From: Desulfofustis sp.
Lineage (GTDB): Bacteria > Desulfobacterota > Desulfobulbia > Desulfobulbales > Desulfocapsaceae
Length of the DNA: 33,445 nt
Direction: 5' to 3'
Assembly: GCA_013042475.1 (NCBI GenBank)
Contig: JABDQA010000198.1
Span: 1 to 33,445, forward strand
Shown: one piece after another, positions 8,869 through 17,114 of the stretch
Layout of the letters: every line of letters starts with the position of its first letter
Position numbering within the stretch: the first letter of the stretch is position 1
Program-made: the position numbers and the translations under genes
Notes under the pieces: generated by a model
What the model saw: only the letters and a program-made list of their open reading frames with translations
Told to the model about the DNA's origin: nothing
Databases searched by the model: none

Positions 8869-8917
8869 GGAAATTGAACCGGAGGCGTATATTAAATACG
8901 CCGAGGTCTCAATTTCC
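8869..8917. repeat. Two-part inverted repeat
   Basis: GGAAATTGA (8869-8877) pairs with TCAATTTCC (8909-8917), and inside it GGCGTAT (8884-8890) pairs with ATACGCC (8896-8902) around a 5-nt loop. The two stems are separated by symmetric 6-nt internal stretches. The architecture differs from the GGGGACACAA family. Confidence 0.65.
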
Positions 8918-8952
8918 GTTCGCAACGATGAGATTGGACGAAAAGCCAGGTT

Positions 8953-9645
8953 TTATCGCCATTTAATGTGGCGCACCCCATCCTTCTCAATAATCTCAGC
9001 TGCCTTTGGTTGTGGAGGCGACGGTGGCGTCTGAGTCGTCTCGGTTCCTGGCTCGGGTTCAGGCTCCGGCTCGGGCTCGGGTCCAGGCTCTGGCTCGGGC
9101 GCAGGCGCTGGTTCTGAAGCTGACGGCTCTTCGGATTCTTTTATTTCTTCAGGTGGGAGGTCTTCCTTCGCTTCCGCGCCTGCCGCAGGCTCCTGGGGCA
9201 CTGCTGCCGGGGCGGGGTTGGCTGGCGCCGCTTCTACTTCCGGCTTGGGATCTGATTTGAACAGAGCCTTGATCCAGTTCCAGAAACGCTCAAACGCGCC
9301 TTTGGGCCTTCTGGCCTCCTCTATCTGCCGGCGACGCCGCTCGGTGGATAAGATCTCCTCCGGGGTGAATTCCTTGCGGTAGAAATTTTCAGCGACCTCC
9401 GCGTCGAGCATCTTGAGTTCGTCTCCGCCCATCTCTACAACGCGCACCTCAACCTCCTTGTAACCCAGATTTTTGCAGGCGCTCAGGCGGCGAAAACCGG
9501 CTACCAGGGTGTCGTTCTCATCAATCAGGATAGGGTTTATCAACCCCACCTGCTGAATAGATTGTGCCAGCGACGCAAGGTCGCCGATGTCTTTTCTTAT
9601 ACGGGATGTTTCATCGACTTTGATCCGCTCGATATCGATCTTCAT
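8953..9645 (-). CDS. ParB/Srx-fold domain protein with Pro/Glu-rich tail
   Basis: 230 residues. Residues about 1-90 form a ParB N-terminal-like (ParB/Srx fold) domain: RIRKDIGDLASLAQSIQQVG, LINPILIDE and the hallmark LVAGFRRLSACKNLGY. A short segment with FTPEEILSTERRRRQIEEAR follows, where genuine ParB proteins would continue into a helix-turn-helix. Here the rest is low complexity, with many Ala/Pro residues and a run of Glu-Pro dipeptides, ending in a short conserved-looking VRHIKWR. It therefore lacks a DNA-binding and dimerisation domain and is not the chromosomal ParB. The ParB/Srx fold can bind or hydrolyse nucleotides (CTP, ATP), but activity here is unknown. The ATG at 9645 has GGAG 5 nt upstream and is preferred to the track's GTG at 9651. 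Confidence 0.75.
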   Translation of the reverse strand: MKIDIERIKVDETSRIRKDIGDLASLAQSIQQVGLINPILIDENDTLVAGFRRLSACKNLGYKEVEVRVVEMGGDELKMLDAEVAENFYRKEFTPEEILSTERRRRQIEEARRPKGAFERFWNWIKALFKSDPKPEVEAAPANPAPAAVPQEPAAGAEAKEDLPPEEIKESEEPSASEPAPAPEPEPGPEPEPEPEPEPGTETTQTPPSPPQPKAAEIIEKDGVRHIKWR

Positions 9646-9782
9646 AGACACTCCGGAAATCGGTAAACAGCAGAAGCGGGGTTAGATAACGACCCCAGAG
9701 ATATGATATTTCGATGTAATCTAGTATAAACCGGCTTTACGGGCAAGCCATTTTCTTGATGTTCTGACTCCGATTTTCATAA

Positions 9783-10979
9783 TCAGGGATACTTCCGCAT
9801 GAGTTGATTTACCGCCTGCTCCAGACCATCAAGACTGAGGGGGAACATCGGAAAAATCTCCCTGATCATCCCGATCGTCCTTGTGTGGTGCCAGTGGTTC
9901 TCAGGAACCGGGTTGAGCCAGACGCAATGGCTGAAAAGGTCTCTAAGGAAACCCAGCCGTTCTATGCTGGGACTGCCGCTGCGCTTGAATGAATATATCG
10001 ATCCGTCCGGCACCATCAGCTCGTAAGGGGCCATGGAGGCATCGCCGACAATGATCAGCCGGGTGTCAGGATCGAGCTGGGCAAAGGAATTGAGCGAAAC
10101 AGGCTTTTTGTAGCGGGCGGGGTCTTCCCAGAGGGTGTCGTAGATCGTGTTGTGGAAAAAGTATGTCCTGACGTCCTTGTACTGGGCCTGGGCATAGGAA
10201 AATAGAGTCTGCACAAGTTCAACGTAGGGGTCCATTGACCAGCCACCATTGTCAATGGCCAGAATCACTTTGAGACGATCGACAATTGCCCGGTCGAAAA
10301 CGGTCTCTATCTCCCCGCCGTTTTTAATGGTCTGGTAGATTGACTCCTCGATGTTGAGCCGGTCTTTGGCCCCCTTAGGTACCATGTTGCGCAACCGTTT
10401 CAGAGCCTCACCGATGGTGGCGCTGGTCAACGGCCGGTCAGTGCCGTAGGCTCGATAGCGGCGCTCTGCCGCCACCTGCACGGCCGACTTGTTGCTTGAC
10501 TCGCCGCCAACCCTCATTCCTCCATGATGATAGCCCGAGTGCCCCACCGGCGAGGTGCCGCCGGTACCGATCCACTTGGAACCGCCGTCGTGGCGGCCCT
10601 TCTGCTCGCGCAGCCGCTCCTTGAAATAGTCGAGCAGCTCATCGATACTCTTTTCCTGCAGCTCCTTCTCGTCAATACCCATTGCGGCGGCTGCCAGCTT
10701 TGGATTTTTCAACCATTCGTCGAGCATTGCCTGGGCCCAGAAATCAAGTTCCTCAACCTTCCGTTCGGGAAGTTCTGTACCGTAAAACTGGTTCCTGAAC
10801 ACCTGGTCATAGCTGTCGAAGTACTTTTCACTCTTGACCAGCACCGTCCTGGCCGCCACGTAGAAGTCATCGACCGAATTGACCAGGCCCCGGTCAACGG
10901 CCCGATGCAGGGTAATGAATGAGGTAGGGCTGACCGGAATCCCGGCCTGTTTAAGTTTATAGAAGAAGGAGACGAACAT
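9783..10979 (-). CDS. CoxE-like vWA domain protein
   Basis: About 398 residues. The C-terminal half (about 225-398) is a von Willebrand A domain of the CoxE type, with VILAIDNGGWSMDPYVELVQ, then DVRTYFFHNTIYDTLW and a late LIIVGDASMAPYEL. The N-terminal half is helical and includes PVSPTSFITLHRAVDRGL, common in these proteins. The MIDAS-like motif reads DNGGWSM and not the canonical DxSxS. It is the last gene of a four-gene operon, 13 bp after a MoxR ATPase. MoxR-vWA pairs act as a chaperone system that remodels or inserts metal into partner proteins, for example CoxD/CoxE in CO dehydrogenase maturation; the client is unknown. The ATG at 10979 is chosen over the TTG at 10982; neither shows a clear ribosome site. 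Confidence 0.85.
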   Translation of the reverse strand: MFVSFFYKLKQAGIPVSPTSFITLHRAVDRGLVNSVDDFYVAARTVLVKSEKYFDSYDQVFRNQFYGTELPERKVEELDFWAQAMLDEWLKNPKLAAAAMGIDEKELQEKSIDELLDYFKERLREQKGRHDGGSKWIGTGGTSPVGHSGYHHGGMRVGGESSNKSAVQVAAERRYRAYGTDRPLTSATIGEALKRLRNMVPKGAKDRLNIEESIYQTIKNGGEIETVFDRAIVDRLKVILAIDNGGWSMDPYVELVQTLFSYAQAQYKDVRTYFFHNTIYDTLWEDPARYKKPVSLNSFAQLDPDTRLIIVGDASMAPYELMVPDGSIYSFKRSGSPSIERLGFLRDLFSHCVWLNPVPENHWHHTRTIGMIREIFPMFPLSLDGLEQAVNQLMRKYP

Positions 10980-10992
10980 CAAATTTGATTAC

Positions 10993-11841
10993 TTAGTTTT
11001 TGAAGCGGCCGCGCTGGTGCACGAACTCGAGCGATTTTCGGTAATCGCCACTCTTCTTAAACAGCACCCCGAGGTAAGGAATCTCCCTGCTCAGCAGCTC
11101 CCCGCCGCGAAAGTCGAGGTCGGCCTGCAGGGCCCTGAGCCAGTTGATCAACTCCCTGGTTGCGGGCTTCTTCTCGATGGCCTCAATGGAGCGCATCTCA
11201 TAGAACAGGTCTATCGCACTTTGGGCCAGGGTCCTGGAAATATCGGGGAAATGGGCATCGACGATTTTGCGCATCATCGACGGCTCGGGAAAGGCGATGT
11301 GATGGAAATTGCAGCGCCCCAAAAACGGGTCGGAGAGGTCCTTCTTGGCATTAGAGGTGATGATGATGACCGGTCTCGTCTGCGCCGTGATCACCTCGTC
11401 CGTCTCAATGATGTCGAACTGCATCTGGTCGAGCACATCAAGCATATCGTCCTGAAAATCGCTGTCGGCCTTGTCGATCTCATCGATAAGCAAGACGCAG
11501 CGCTGATCAGCAGTAAACGCCTGGCCGATCTTGCCCATCCTGATGTAATCGCCGATATTGGCCACATCTCTGGACGAGTCGCCGAAGCGGCTGTCATTGA
11601 GCCTGGTAAGCGTGTCGTACTGATAGAGCGCCTCGACCAGCTTCATGCTCGACTTGACGTTGAGAACGATTAGATGCATACCCAAACTATCGCTCACCGC
11701 ATGGGCCAGCATGGTTTTGCCGGTACCCGGCTCCCCTTTTAGCAACAGGGGCATTTCCAGCGTCATCGAGATGTTGACGATTTTAGCCAGCTCCTCATCG
11801 AGTACATAGGTCGAAGATCCTTTAAAATTCTGCTTATTCAT
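10993..11841 (-). CDS. MoxR-family AAA+ ATPase
   Basis: 282 residues, typical of MoxR ATPases. It has Walker A GEPGTGKTML, Walker B CVLLIDEIDKADSDFQDD and sensor-1 RPVIIITSNAKKDL, followed by the LGRC arginine region and a helical lid domain. Such ATPases work as hexamers with a vWA partner, here the next gene, to remodel target proteins. Its start overlaps the end of the MFS gene by 8 bp, suggesting translational coupling in the same transcript. The closest described type is the CoxD-like MoxR that pairs with CoxE-like vWA proteins; the target of this pair is not encoded nearby as far as I can tell. Confidence 0.92.
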   Translation of the reverse strand: MNKQNFKGSSTYVLDEELAKIVNISMTLEMPLLLKGEPGTGKTMLAHAVSDSLGMHLIVLNVKSSMKLVEALYQYDTLTRLNDSRFGDSSRDVANIGDYIRMGKIGQAFTADQRCVLLIDEIDKADSDFQDDMLDVLDQMQFDIIETDEVITAQTRPVIIITSNAKKDLSDPFLGRCNFHHIAFPEPSMMRKIVDAHFPDISRTLAQSAIDLFYEMRSIEAIEKKPATRELINWLRALQADLDFRGGELLSREIPYLGVLFKKSGDYRKSLEFVHQRGRFKN

Positions 11842-13096
11842 TTTTCTGTGCCAAATTCTCTGTTATGCGTGAGCGCTCTCTTGTCTTCAATATCCATAAT
11901 CCTGCTGCGTACCATAGCAAGGTGCAGATCTGCAGTACCAGCATTAGGCCGAATCCGTAGTAGAATCCCTTTTGATTGTAACTGCCGTCGGCACCCACCG
12001 GCCACATCTCGATGATAATGCCGATCATCCACTGGGCGGCAAAGGTGGCCACAAACACCAACATGTTGACGCTGGTGGTGACCCGGCCTGAGAGGCGTAC
12101 CTCAAATAACTGAGAGAGTCCCGCGTAGGCAATGATACCGGAGGTCCCGATAAAGCCGAAGATCATCCAGTTTAAAAGATACCAGCTCGGCGGCGTGATC
12201 AGCACCAGCAGTTGTACGACCATGAACAACCCCATACAGACCGCCGAGGTAAAAGCCGGTGAGATTCCCCACCTTGCAAGCCGAGCCGCGAGGTAGCCCA
12301 GTCCGATAAAACCGCAGATCATGGCCACCGCTACCCAGAACAGCACCGAGGCGGCCACACCTCGCTCCAGCCCGACCACGTCGCGCAGCCAGGGACCGGC
12401 CCAGAGCCCCTGAATGGATAAAAAAGCCGCTTGCGAAAGGGTCACCACAGGAGCGATATGCCAGAATTTTAGACTGGTGAAAACCTCTTTTATGCCTTCA
12501 AGTTGAGAGGCCAGCGATTCACTAGACGCGGTAGTTTTCTTTTCAGGTACCACAGTCAGCACCAGCAAGCCAATTAAAACCGATAGACCGGTCAGCATTA
12601 AAAAGACAGCGCGCCAGTCGGAGACTGAGACCAGCAATTCCACCGGAGAGGTGGCTGCCAGGGCGCCGAGCCCGCCTGCTGCCATCTGAAAACCGTTGAT
12701 CAGAGGCCACTTAGAGCGATCGAACCAGACGGTATAGGCTTTGAATGAAGCCATAAGACAAGCCGAGACGCCAAATCCGATGAAAGCCCTGCCGATCACC
12801 AATCCAGTAAGGCTTTCTGCCTGGCTGAAAAGAAAAGCGCCGATGGCTGCAAACATGAGCAGCACCGCCTCGGTTTTTCTTGGTCCATAACGATCGAGCA
12901 GTACACCGAGCGGCAACTGAAAGGAAGCGAAGGTGATGAAATAGACCGAGGTCAACAATCCCAGTGCCGATGGACCGACACCGATATCGGCGGCCAGGTC
13001 TGGCGCCAGCACCGCATTAACCACTCGGAACAGATAGCTCAGGAAGTAACCTGCCGCAAATGGCAAAAAGACGCGCAATAAGGTTGCCAAGCCCAT
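11834..13096 (-). CDS. MFS transporter
   Basis: About 420 residues and 12 predicted membrane helices in two halves with a central loop near residue 200 (VPEKKTTASSESLASQLEG). The MFS signature between helices 2 and 3 is readable as PLGVLLDRYGPRK. The first helix AAGYFLSYLFRVVNAVLAPD and VGRAFIGFGVSACLMASFKA-like motif (helix 4-5) recall the organophosphate or nitrate/anion-type branches, but the substrate cannot be assigned. The ATG at 13096 shares its A with the TGA stop of the sirtuin gene (TGATG), a classic coupling overlap, and is preferred over the GTG one codon earlier. It lies between a sirtuin and a MoxR ATPase in a compact operon. Confidence 0.9.
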   Translation of the reverse strand: MGLATLLRVFLPFAAGYFLSYLFRVVNAVLAPDLAADIGVGPSALGLLTSVYFITFASFQLPLGVLLDRYGPRKTEAVLLMFAAIGAFLFSQAESLTGLVIGRAFIGFGVSACLMASFKAYTVWFDRSKWPLINGFQMAAGGLGALAATSPVELLVSVSDWRAVFLMLTGLSVLIGLLVLTVVPEKKTTASSESLASQLEGIKEVFTSLKFWHIAPVVTLSQAAFLSIQGLWAGPWLRDVVGLERGVAASVLFWVAVAMICGFIGLGYLAARLARWGISPAFTSAVCMGLFMVVQLLVLITPPSWYLLNWMIFGFIGTSGIIAYAGLSQLFEVRLSGRVTTSVNMLVFVATFAAQWMIGIIIEMWPVGADGSYNQKGFYYGFGLMLVLQICTLLWYAAGLWILKTRERSRITENLAQKNE

Positions 13097-13878
13097 CACT
13101 TAAGCTCCGCCATCGCCTTGAGAAGCATGGGCAGGGTGTGCTCGGCTTCGCCCTCGAAAAAATAGTCGGAGATCAAGCTGGCGCCGCTGAATCGGTCACG
13201 CCCCAATTCCTGCTCGAGATTAAACTCGAATACCTTGCCGCCCCATTGCTTGACCGCCAGCGGCAGGCCCGCAGCCGGGTAAACCTGGGCCGAGGTACCG
13301 ATGACCAATAATATCTCGCAGCCCTCGATCAACAGCTCAATCTCATCGAGCTGTCGAACGGGCTCGCCGAACAGCACCACGTTCGGTTTCAGGGGTACCG
13401 AACAGTCCGGGCAGCGGGGCATCGACCGGTCCCGATAGTGCTGCCCGGTCACCTTCTCCAGATGGCCGCACTGCAGGCACTGCAAATGTTGATGATCGCC
13501 ATGAATTTCGAGCACCGTGTTGTTGCCCGCCTGCTGGTGGAGATTGTCCACGTTCTGAGTGACTATGCCGGCCAGCTGACCGCGGCGCTCGAGCTCGGCC
13601 AGCGCCTGGTGTGCCGGATTGCAGATTTTGTCTTTTATAGTATTACCAAGGGCCCGATAGAGTTCCCAGGCCTTTTCAGGATCACGATAAAAAACCTCTA
13701 TGGTGGCGTACTCGTCTGGAGCAAACACCGTCCACAACCCACCGGGACTTCTAAAATCGGGAATTCCGCTGCCCACCGAAATGCCCGCCCCGGTGAGCGC
13801 GACCGTCTTCTTCGACTTGTGCAGTAAGGCTGCGCCTTCGGCCAATCTGGCATCGTTGTCTGATTTGATAACGATCAT
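13096..13878 (-). CDS. cobB: NAD-dependent protein deacylase, Sir2 family
   Basis: 260 residues, the usual size of a bacterial sirtuin. It removes acyl groups from protein lysines using NAD+, giving nicotinamide and O-acyl-ADP-ribose. All key motifs are seen: GAGISVGSGIPDFRSPGGLW for NAD binding, TQNVDNLHQQAG, catalytic histidine in EIHGDHQHLQC, the four zinc cysteines CLQCG and CPDC, PNVVLFGE, and IGTSAQVYPAAGLP. The YxxR desuccinylase pair is not obvious. It is the first gene of the operon sirtuin-MFS-MoxR-vWA, and its stop codon overlaps the MFS start. The ATG at 13878 has a purine-rich AAGAGAG immediately upstream. The symbol reflects family membership. Confidence 0.93.
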   Translation of the reverse strand: MIVIKSDNDARLAEGAALLHKSKKTVALTGAGISVGSGIPDFRSPGGLWTVFAPDEYATIEVFYRDPEKAWELYRALGNTIKDKICNPAHQALAELERRGQLAGIVTQNVDNLHQQAGNNTVLEIHGDHQHLQCLQCGHLEKVTGQHYRDRSMPRCPDCSVPLKPNVVLFGEPVRQLDEIELLIEGCEILLVIGTSAQVYPAAGLPLAVKQWGGKVFEFNLEQELGRDRFSGASLISDYFFEGEAEHTLPMLLKAMAELK

Positions 13879-14384
13879 CTCTCTTAGTTGGGTTTAACTA
13901 TTCTGCTTTCAAAGAATTCGAAGTTCTTTCACAGGGCGTCGATCATTTGCGCACGCAGCGGATCATAGATGTTCTCAATGAGGTCGACACCTTTTCGTCC
14001 ATGAAGACCTTTTTATGTTCACAACTGGCCGAGAACGGGTGCCTGTTTTTGAGCCGCTCAATTATCTGCTGTTCCGTAAGGATTTCCATCATCTCCCACC
14101 GCTGAAAAGTATCACAGATTCCTTTTGTAGCGTATTTTCTTCGCAGGCTCAACTGGTGCCTATAAAAAACATTTTTTTTACCCAGTATTTCAATATATTT
14201 AAGAGAACACCATGAGTCGAATTCCTTATTTTTAACACCGTCGCTTGTATCCGCTTCTCACTTTTTGATAGAATTAAAGGGTAGCTCTCGTATCAATTTC
14301 CGGGGGAAGATCCCTCGCCTTACTTCGAGAACAACGCAGTAAAATCGGCACAGGTGAGTCGCCGGCTCCTCGCACAAGAAACGG
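13879..14384. other. Intergenic region between divergent genes
   Basis: This 506-bp gap separates the sirtuin operon from the hybrid kinase. It holds a frameshifted small ORF on the minus strand (next entry). The rest (14093-14384) shows no gene that I can support; the plus-strand track ORF at 14015-14215 is antisense to the small ORF. Promoters for both flanking units should lie here, but no convincing -35/-10 pair stood out. Confidence 0.6.
13929..14092 (-). pseudogene. Small unknown ORF broken at an A-run
   Basis: From ATG at 14092/14089, preceded by GGTGGGAG, the minus strand reads MEILTEQQIIERLKNRHPF and continues to FMDEK. In that frame it drifts into RCVRK-stop, but one base shift at the AAAA run gives GVDLIENIYDPLRAQMIDAL followed by TGA. 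The second reading looks far more protein-like. The product would be about 53 residues. I do not recognise it. Loss of one A in the run would explain the break; a sequencing error is equally possible. Confidence 0.45.
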
Positions 14385-16649
14385 ATGAACAAGCCGTATC
14401 CATCAGTCCTGCACCAAGAAGATGAGTTTCTTCATCTTTCTGCACTGTTGTGCCGTGCACTAGACGAGGTGGAGTCACCTGCGCAACTGTGCCTGACCTT
14501 GCACCGCACCCTGTTCTTGGAATTACAGGAAACCCATAACGAGTTCTACCTTGCCTACCCGGACCGCAACGTGCTCCTGCCCCCATCAACGGGTTTCAAG
14601 GACTCAAGCGATTCCGGCTCGTCCCGAGTGCCCCACTACCTGGAGCTTGACGACCCCTGGATTCACAAGGTCATCGACAACACTGAACCTTTGATCATAG
14701 AGGATGAATCCACATTCAGACTGCTTGATGCAACCGGTAATCACAGCCACCTGTTGACCCCGGTCGTCCACAAAGAGCGCATCTACGGCATTCTCTACTG
14801 CGGTCATCCGACGGAGGACTACTTCAGCGTCGAAGACGTAAAAGGCTTCTCAGCCCTGGCGGCTATTATTCGCTCCTCCTTCAAACGAGTTGACGCACTC
14901 AACCATTTGCATGCCAAGATGGCCGGCCTGCAGCGCGCCGAAGTGGTCCAGAGCGCGCTCTACGAAATCAGCGAAGCGGTGCACGCGACCACGAATATGG
15001 AGCAGCTTTACGAGCAACTGCATAATATCGTTGGCAGGCTTATCTCGGCAAAAAATTTCTTTATCGCCCTGACCGAGAAATCTGGTGAAAATACAGTGAT
15101 CAGCTTCCCCTACTATGTCGATATCAATGATACCGATTTCCAGGGTCTGCAAATTACCCTGTGTCCTGGCGAAAAACGCAACATCACCGGATTTCTTATC
15201 GAGAGCCGGTCGCCACTGCTGACCACCGGTCCGGAAGATTTCGATGCGATTTGCGAGACCAACGACATCACCTTTTTTGGTTCCAAGCCGTCATCCTGGC
15301 TTGGCGCCCCATTTTACCACGACCAGATCGAAGGCGCGGTCGTAGTCCAGAGCTATGATGATTTTGTCTACACTGACCAGGACAAGGATCTGCTTCGCTA
15401 CGTGGCCAACTACGTGGGCGACGTGCTAGCCCGGAAAAAGCGAATCGATCAGCTCAGAGACGCCAAGGAAAAGGCTGAGGTAGAGAAGCAGCGCAAAAGC
15501 TCCTTCCTGGCCAACATGAGCCACGAGATCAGGACGCCGATGAATGGTATCATCGGGGTCACCAACCTGCTGCTCGGTACCGATCTCAGCGAGGAGCAGC
15601 GCGACTACCTGGAAATGATCAGAACTTCCTCCAACCGGCTCCTGGAACTGGTCAACGATATTCTCGACTTCTCCAAGATCGAGGCAGGCAAGCTGCGGAT
15701 GCGCCGCTCGACCTTCAGATTGCGTGATAACCTGGCCGAACCAATGAGCCTGATGCGAGTCCAGGCTGCTCAGAAGAGAATTAAGCTCAGATCAGACATT
15801 GACAACAATGTGCCCGAATTGTTGATCGGCGACCCCAACAACCTCTGCCAGATCGTCCATAATCTGATTGGCAACGCCATCAAATTTACCGAAGAGGGCC
15901 AAATCCATCTCCACGTCAGCAAAGATGAGGAGGGGGGGGAAGCACTCGGTGAGGCCCGGGTTTCATTGCTTTTTTCGGTTTCTGATACCGGCATAGGGAT
16001 TCCCCTTGAACAGCAAAAGAAGATATTCCACGCCTACGAACAACTCGAGACGGTTGGCAACAACATCTATAAAGGCTCAGGTCTGGGGCTGGTGATCACC
16101 ACCCAACTGGTTGAATCGATGGGAGGCAGGATATGGGTAGAAAGTGAAGCCGGCAAGGGCAGTTGCTTTTCCTTCAGTCTGCCATTTGAGCTGCCTACCC
16201 CGGTTACTCATTCCATCAACGGCACCGGCCGCACACTCGAGAAAAAAAGTGGCGGGGGCAGCAAAGGCGGCCGCATTTTACTGGCCGAGGATGACAGCAT
16301 TAGCCAGACCATCGCCGTGGCCATGCTCGAGCAGAACGGCTGGGAAGTGACTGCGGTCACCAACGGTCGTGAGGTCCTCACTGAACTTCAGCAGGAGAAC
16401 TATGACCTGGTGCTGATGGACATCCAGATGCCCAACATGGATGGTTTCGAAACCACCCGCATGATCAGATCGTTGACCGACGACAAAAAGACCGGGATTC
16501 CAATTATTGCCATGACTGCCCACGCCATGCGGGAAGACCGTGAGAAGTGTCTTGCCGCTGGTATGAACGGCTATCTCTCCAAGCCCATTGAAACCAAGGT
16601 GTTCATGGAAGTGATCAATAAAATTCTGAGCGACGCCCAACCCATTTAA
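14385..16649 (+). CDS. Hybrid sensor histidine kinase / response regulator
   Basis: 754 residues with no membrane segment, so cytoplasmic. The first 350 residues look like two GAF-type sensor domains (first about 20-165, second about 190-345). A coiled linker leads to the HisKA H-box [18 protein letters not shown] with H380, then HATPase with N-box [15 protein letters not shown]1 VSDTGIGIP and G2 [11 protein letters not shown]-terminal receiver (about 625-750) has ILLAEDDS, phospho-acceptor D679 in [12 protein letters not shown] and lysine in YLSKPI. It should autophosphorylate on H380 and pass phosphate to D679, and from there probably to a histidine phosphotransfer protein not encoded here. 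No output domain is present. The signal is unknown; GAF domains usually bind small molecules. The ATG at 14385 follows GAAACGG. Confidence 0.93.
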   Translation: MNKPYPSVLHQEDEFLHLSALLCRALDEVESPAQLCLTLHRTLFLELQETHNEFYLAYPDRNVLLPPSTGFKDSSDSGSSRVPHYLELDDPWIHKVIDNTEPLIIEDESTFRLLDATGNHSHLLTPVVHKERIYGILYCGHPTEDYFSVEDVKGFSALAAIIRSSFKRVDALNHLHAKMAGLQRAEVVQSALYEISEAVHATTNMEQLYEQLHNIVGRLISAKNFFIALTEKSGENTVISFPYYVDINDTDFQGLQITLCPGEKRNITGFLIESRSPLLTTGPEDFDAICETNDITFFGSKPSSWLGAPFYHDQIEGAVVVQSYDDFVYTDQDKDLLRYVANYVGDVLARKKRIDQLRDAKEKAEVEKQRKSSFLANMSHEIRTPMNGIIGVTNLLLGTDLSEEQRDYLEMIRTSSNRLLELVNDILDFSKIEAGKLRMRRSTFRLRDNLAEPMSLMRVQAAQKRIKLRSDIDNNVPELLIGDPNNLCQIVHNLIGNAIKFTEEGQIHLHVSKDEEGGEALGEARVSLLFSVSDTGIGIPLEQQKKIFHAYEQLETVGNNIYKGSGLGLVITTQLVESMGGRIWVESEAGKGSCFSFSLPFELPTPVTHSINGTGRTLEKKSGGGSKGGRILLAEDDSISQTIAVAMLEQNGWEVTAVTNGREVLTELQQENYDLVLMDIQMPNMDGFETTRMIRSLTDDKKTGIPIIAMTAHAMREDREKCLAAGMNGYLSKPIETKVFMEVINKILSDAQPI

Positions 16650-16671
16650 AAACCGAAATACTACTTATCCA

Positions 16672-16720
16672 GGGACAGATGGGAAAGAATTTAATTCTGT
16701 CCCCTTCATTTTTTATTTTT
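16672..16720 (+). terminator. Rho-independent terminator formed by a family hairpin
   Basis: GGGACAGA (16672-16679) and TCTGTCCC (16696-16703) form a perfect 8-bp stem followed by CTTCATTTTTTATTTTT. It lies 23 bp after the hybrid-kinase stop. The stem also matches the dispersed GGGGACAnA hairpin family, so a mobile repeat may be serving as terminator. Confidence 0.7.
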
Positions 16721-16742
16721 ACCACTTATTTTACGTGGTACG

Positions 16743-17099
16743 GTGGTCGCCCCAAAAGGCATTTCCCTACTGCTGCTAATGGCTTTCGCCTACATGGGCA
16801 TGCGCAGTGGCTACTTGAACCTGGTCGGCGTCGAGCATACCGACTATAGGCCCGATTACTACACGCTGCTGATTCTTGCCGACGAACTGGTGGTGCTCAT
16901 TTCCCAGTGTTTCCAGCCGGGCTTTTACGCGGTCTTCAGAAATTCCGGTTTCGCCCTGTCGACCATGATCATCCGTATTGCTCTTGCCGCACCGCCATTC
17001 TATAATGTGCTTCTGGGCGTCGCCGGTGCTGTATTCGCTATCCTGTTGACTATAGTCAGCAGAAAGCTTTATACTGGCAAACAATCTGAAAACCACTGA
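16743..17099 (+). CDS. Small integral membrane protein, unknown
   Basis: 118 residues with three or four hydrophobic stretches: GISLLLLMAFAYMGMRSGYL near the N-terminus, TLLILADELVVLISQC, MIIRIALAAPPFYNVLLGVA and a final AVFAILLTIV. I do not recognise the family. The start is uncertain. GTG at 16743 is the track start, has no ribosome site, and the same frame is open back to 16695 with no ATG, so the protein could be N-terminally truncated or begin at a rare codon. It lies 93 bp after the kinase, beyond a hairpin terminator, and 15 bp before the HAD-like gene, with which it is probably co-transcribed. Confidence 0.55.
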   Translation: MVAPKGISLLLLMAFAYMGMRSGYLNLVGVEHTDYRPDYYTLLILADELVVLISQCFQPGFYAVFRNSGFALSTMIIRIALAAPPFYNVLLGVAGAVFAILLTIVSRKLYTGKQSENH

Positions 17100-17114
17100 C
17101 GATTTGGAGTATCA

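Larger units (their letters stand above)
8610..8952. other. Intergenic region with repeat cluster
   Basis: No credible gene lies in this 343-bp gap. The track ORFs at 8602-8925 (-) and 8846-9034 (+) run across inverted repeats and look like chance. It contains three copies or part-copies of the GGGGACACAA hairpin family and, further right, an unrelated two-part inverted repeat. Confidence 0.7.

Noticed and set aside
8602-8925. Minus-strand ORF of 107 aa
   Set aside because: It overlaps the end of the MATE gene and spans three repeats; the translated protein shows no domain and its coding look comes from repeat arms.
11017-11673. Plus-strand ORF of 218 aa opposite the MoxR ATPase
   Set aside because: Shadow of a well-supported AAA+ gene in the GC-rich coding strand.
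13096-13878. Sir2 gene as part of an anti-phage defence system
   Set aside because: It is a compact stand-alone sirtuin with a zinc module and no fused TPR, SLOG, Argonaute or STAND domain; its neighbours (MFS, MoxR, vWA) are not known defence partners.
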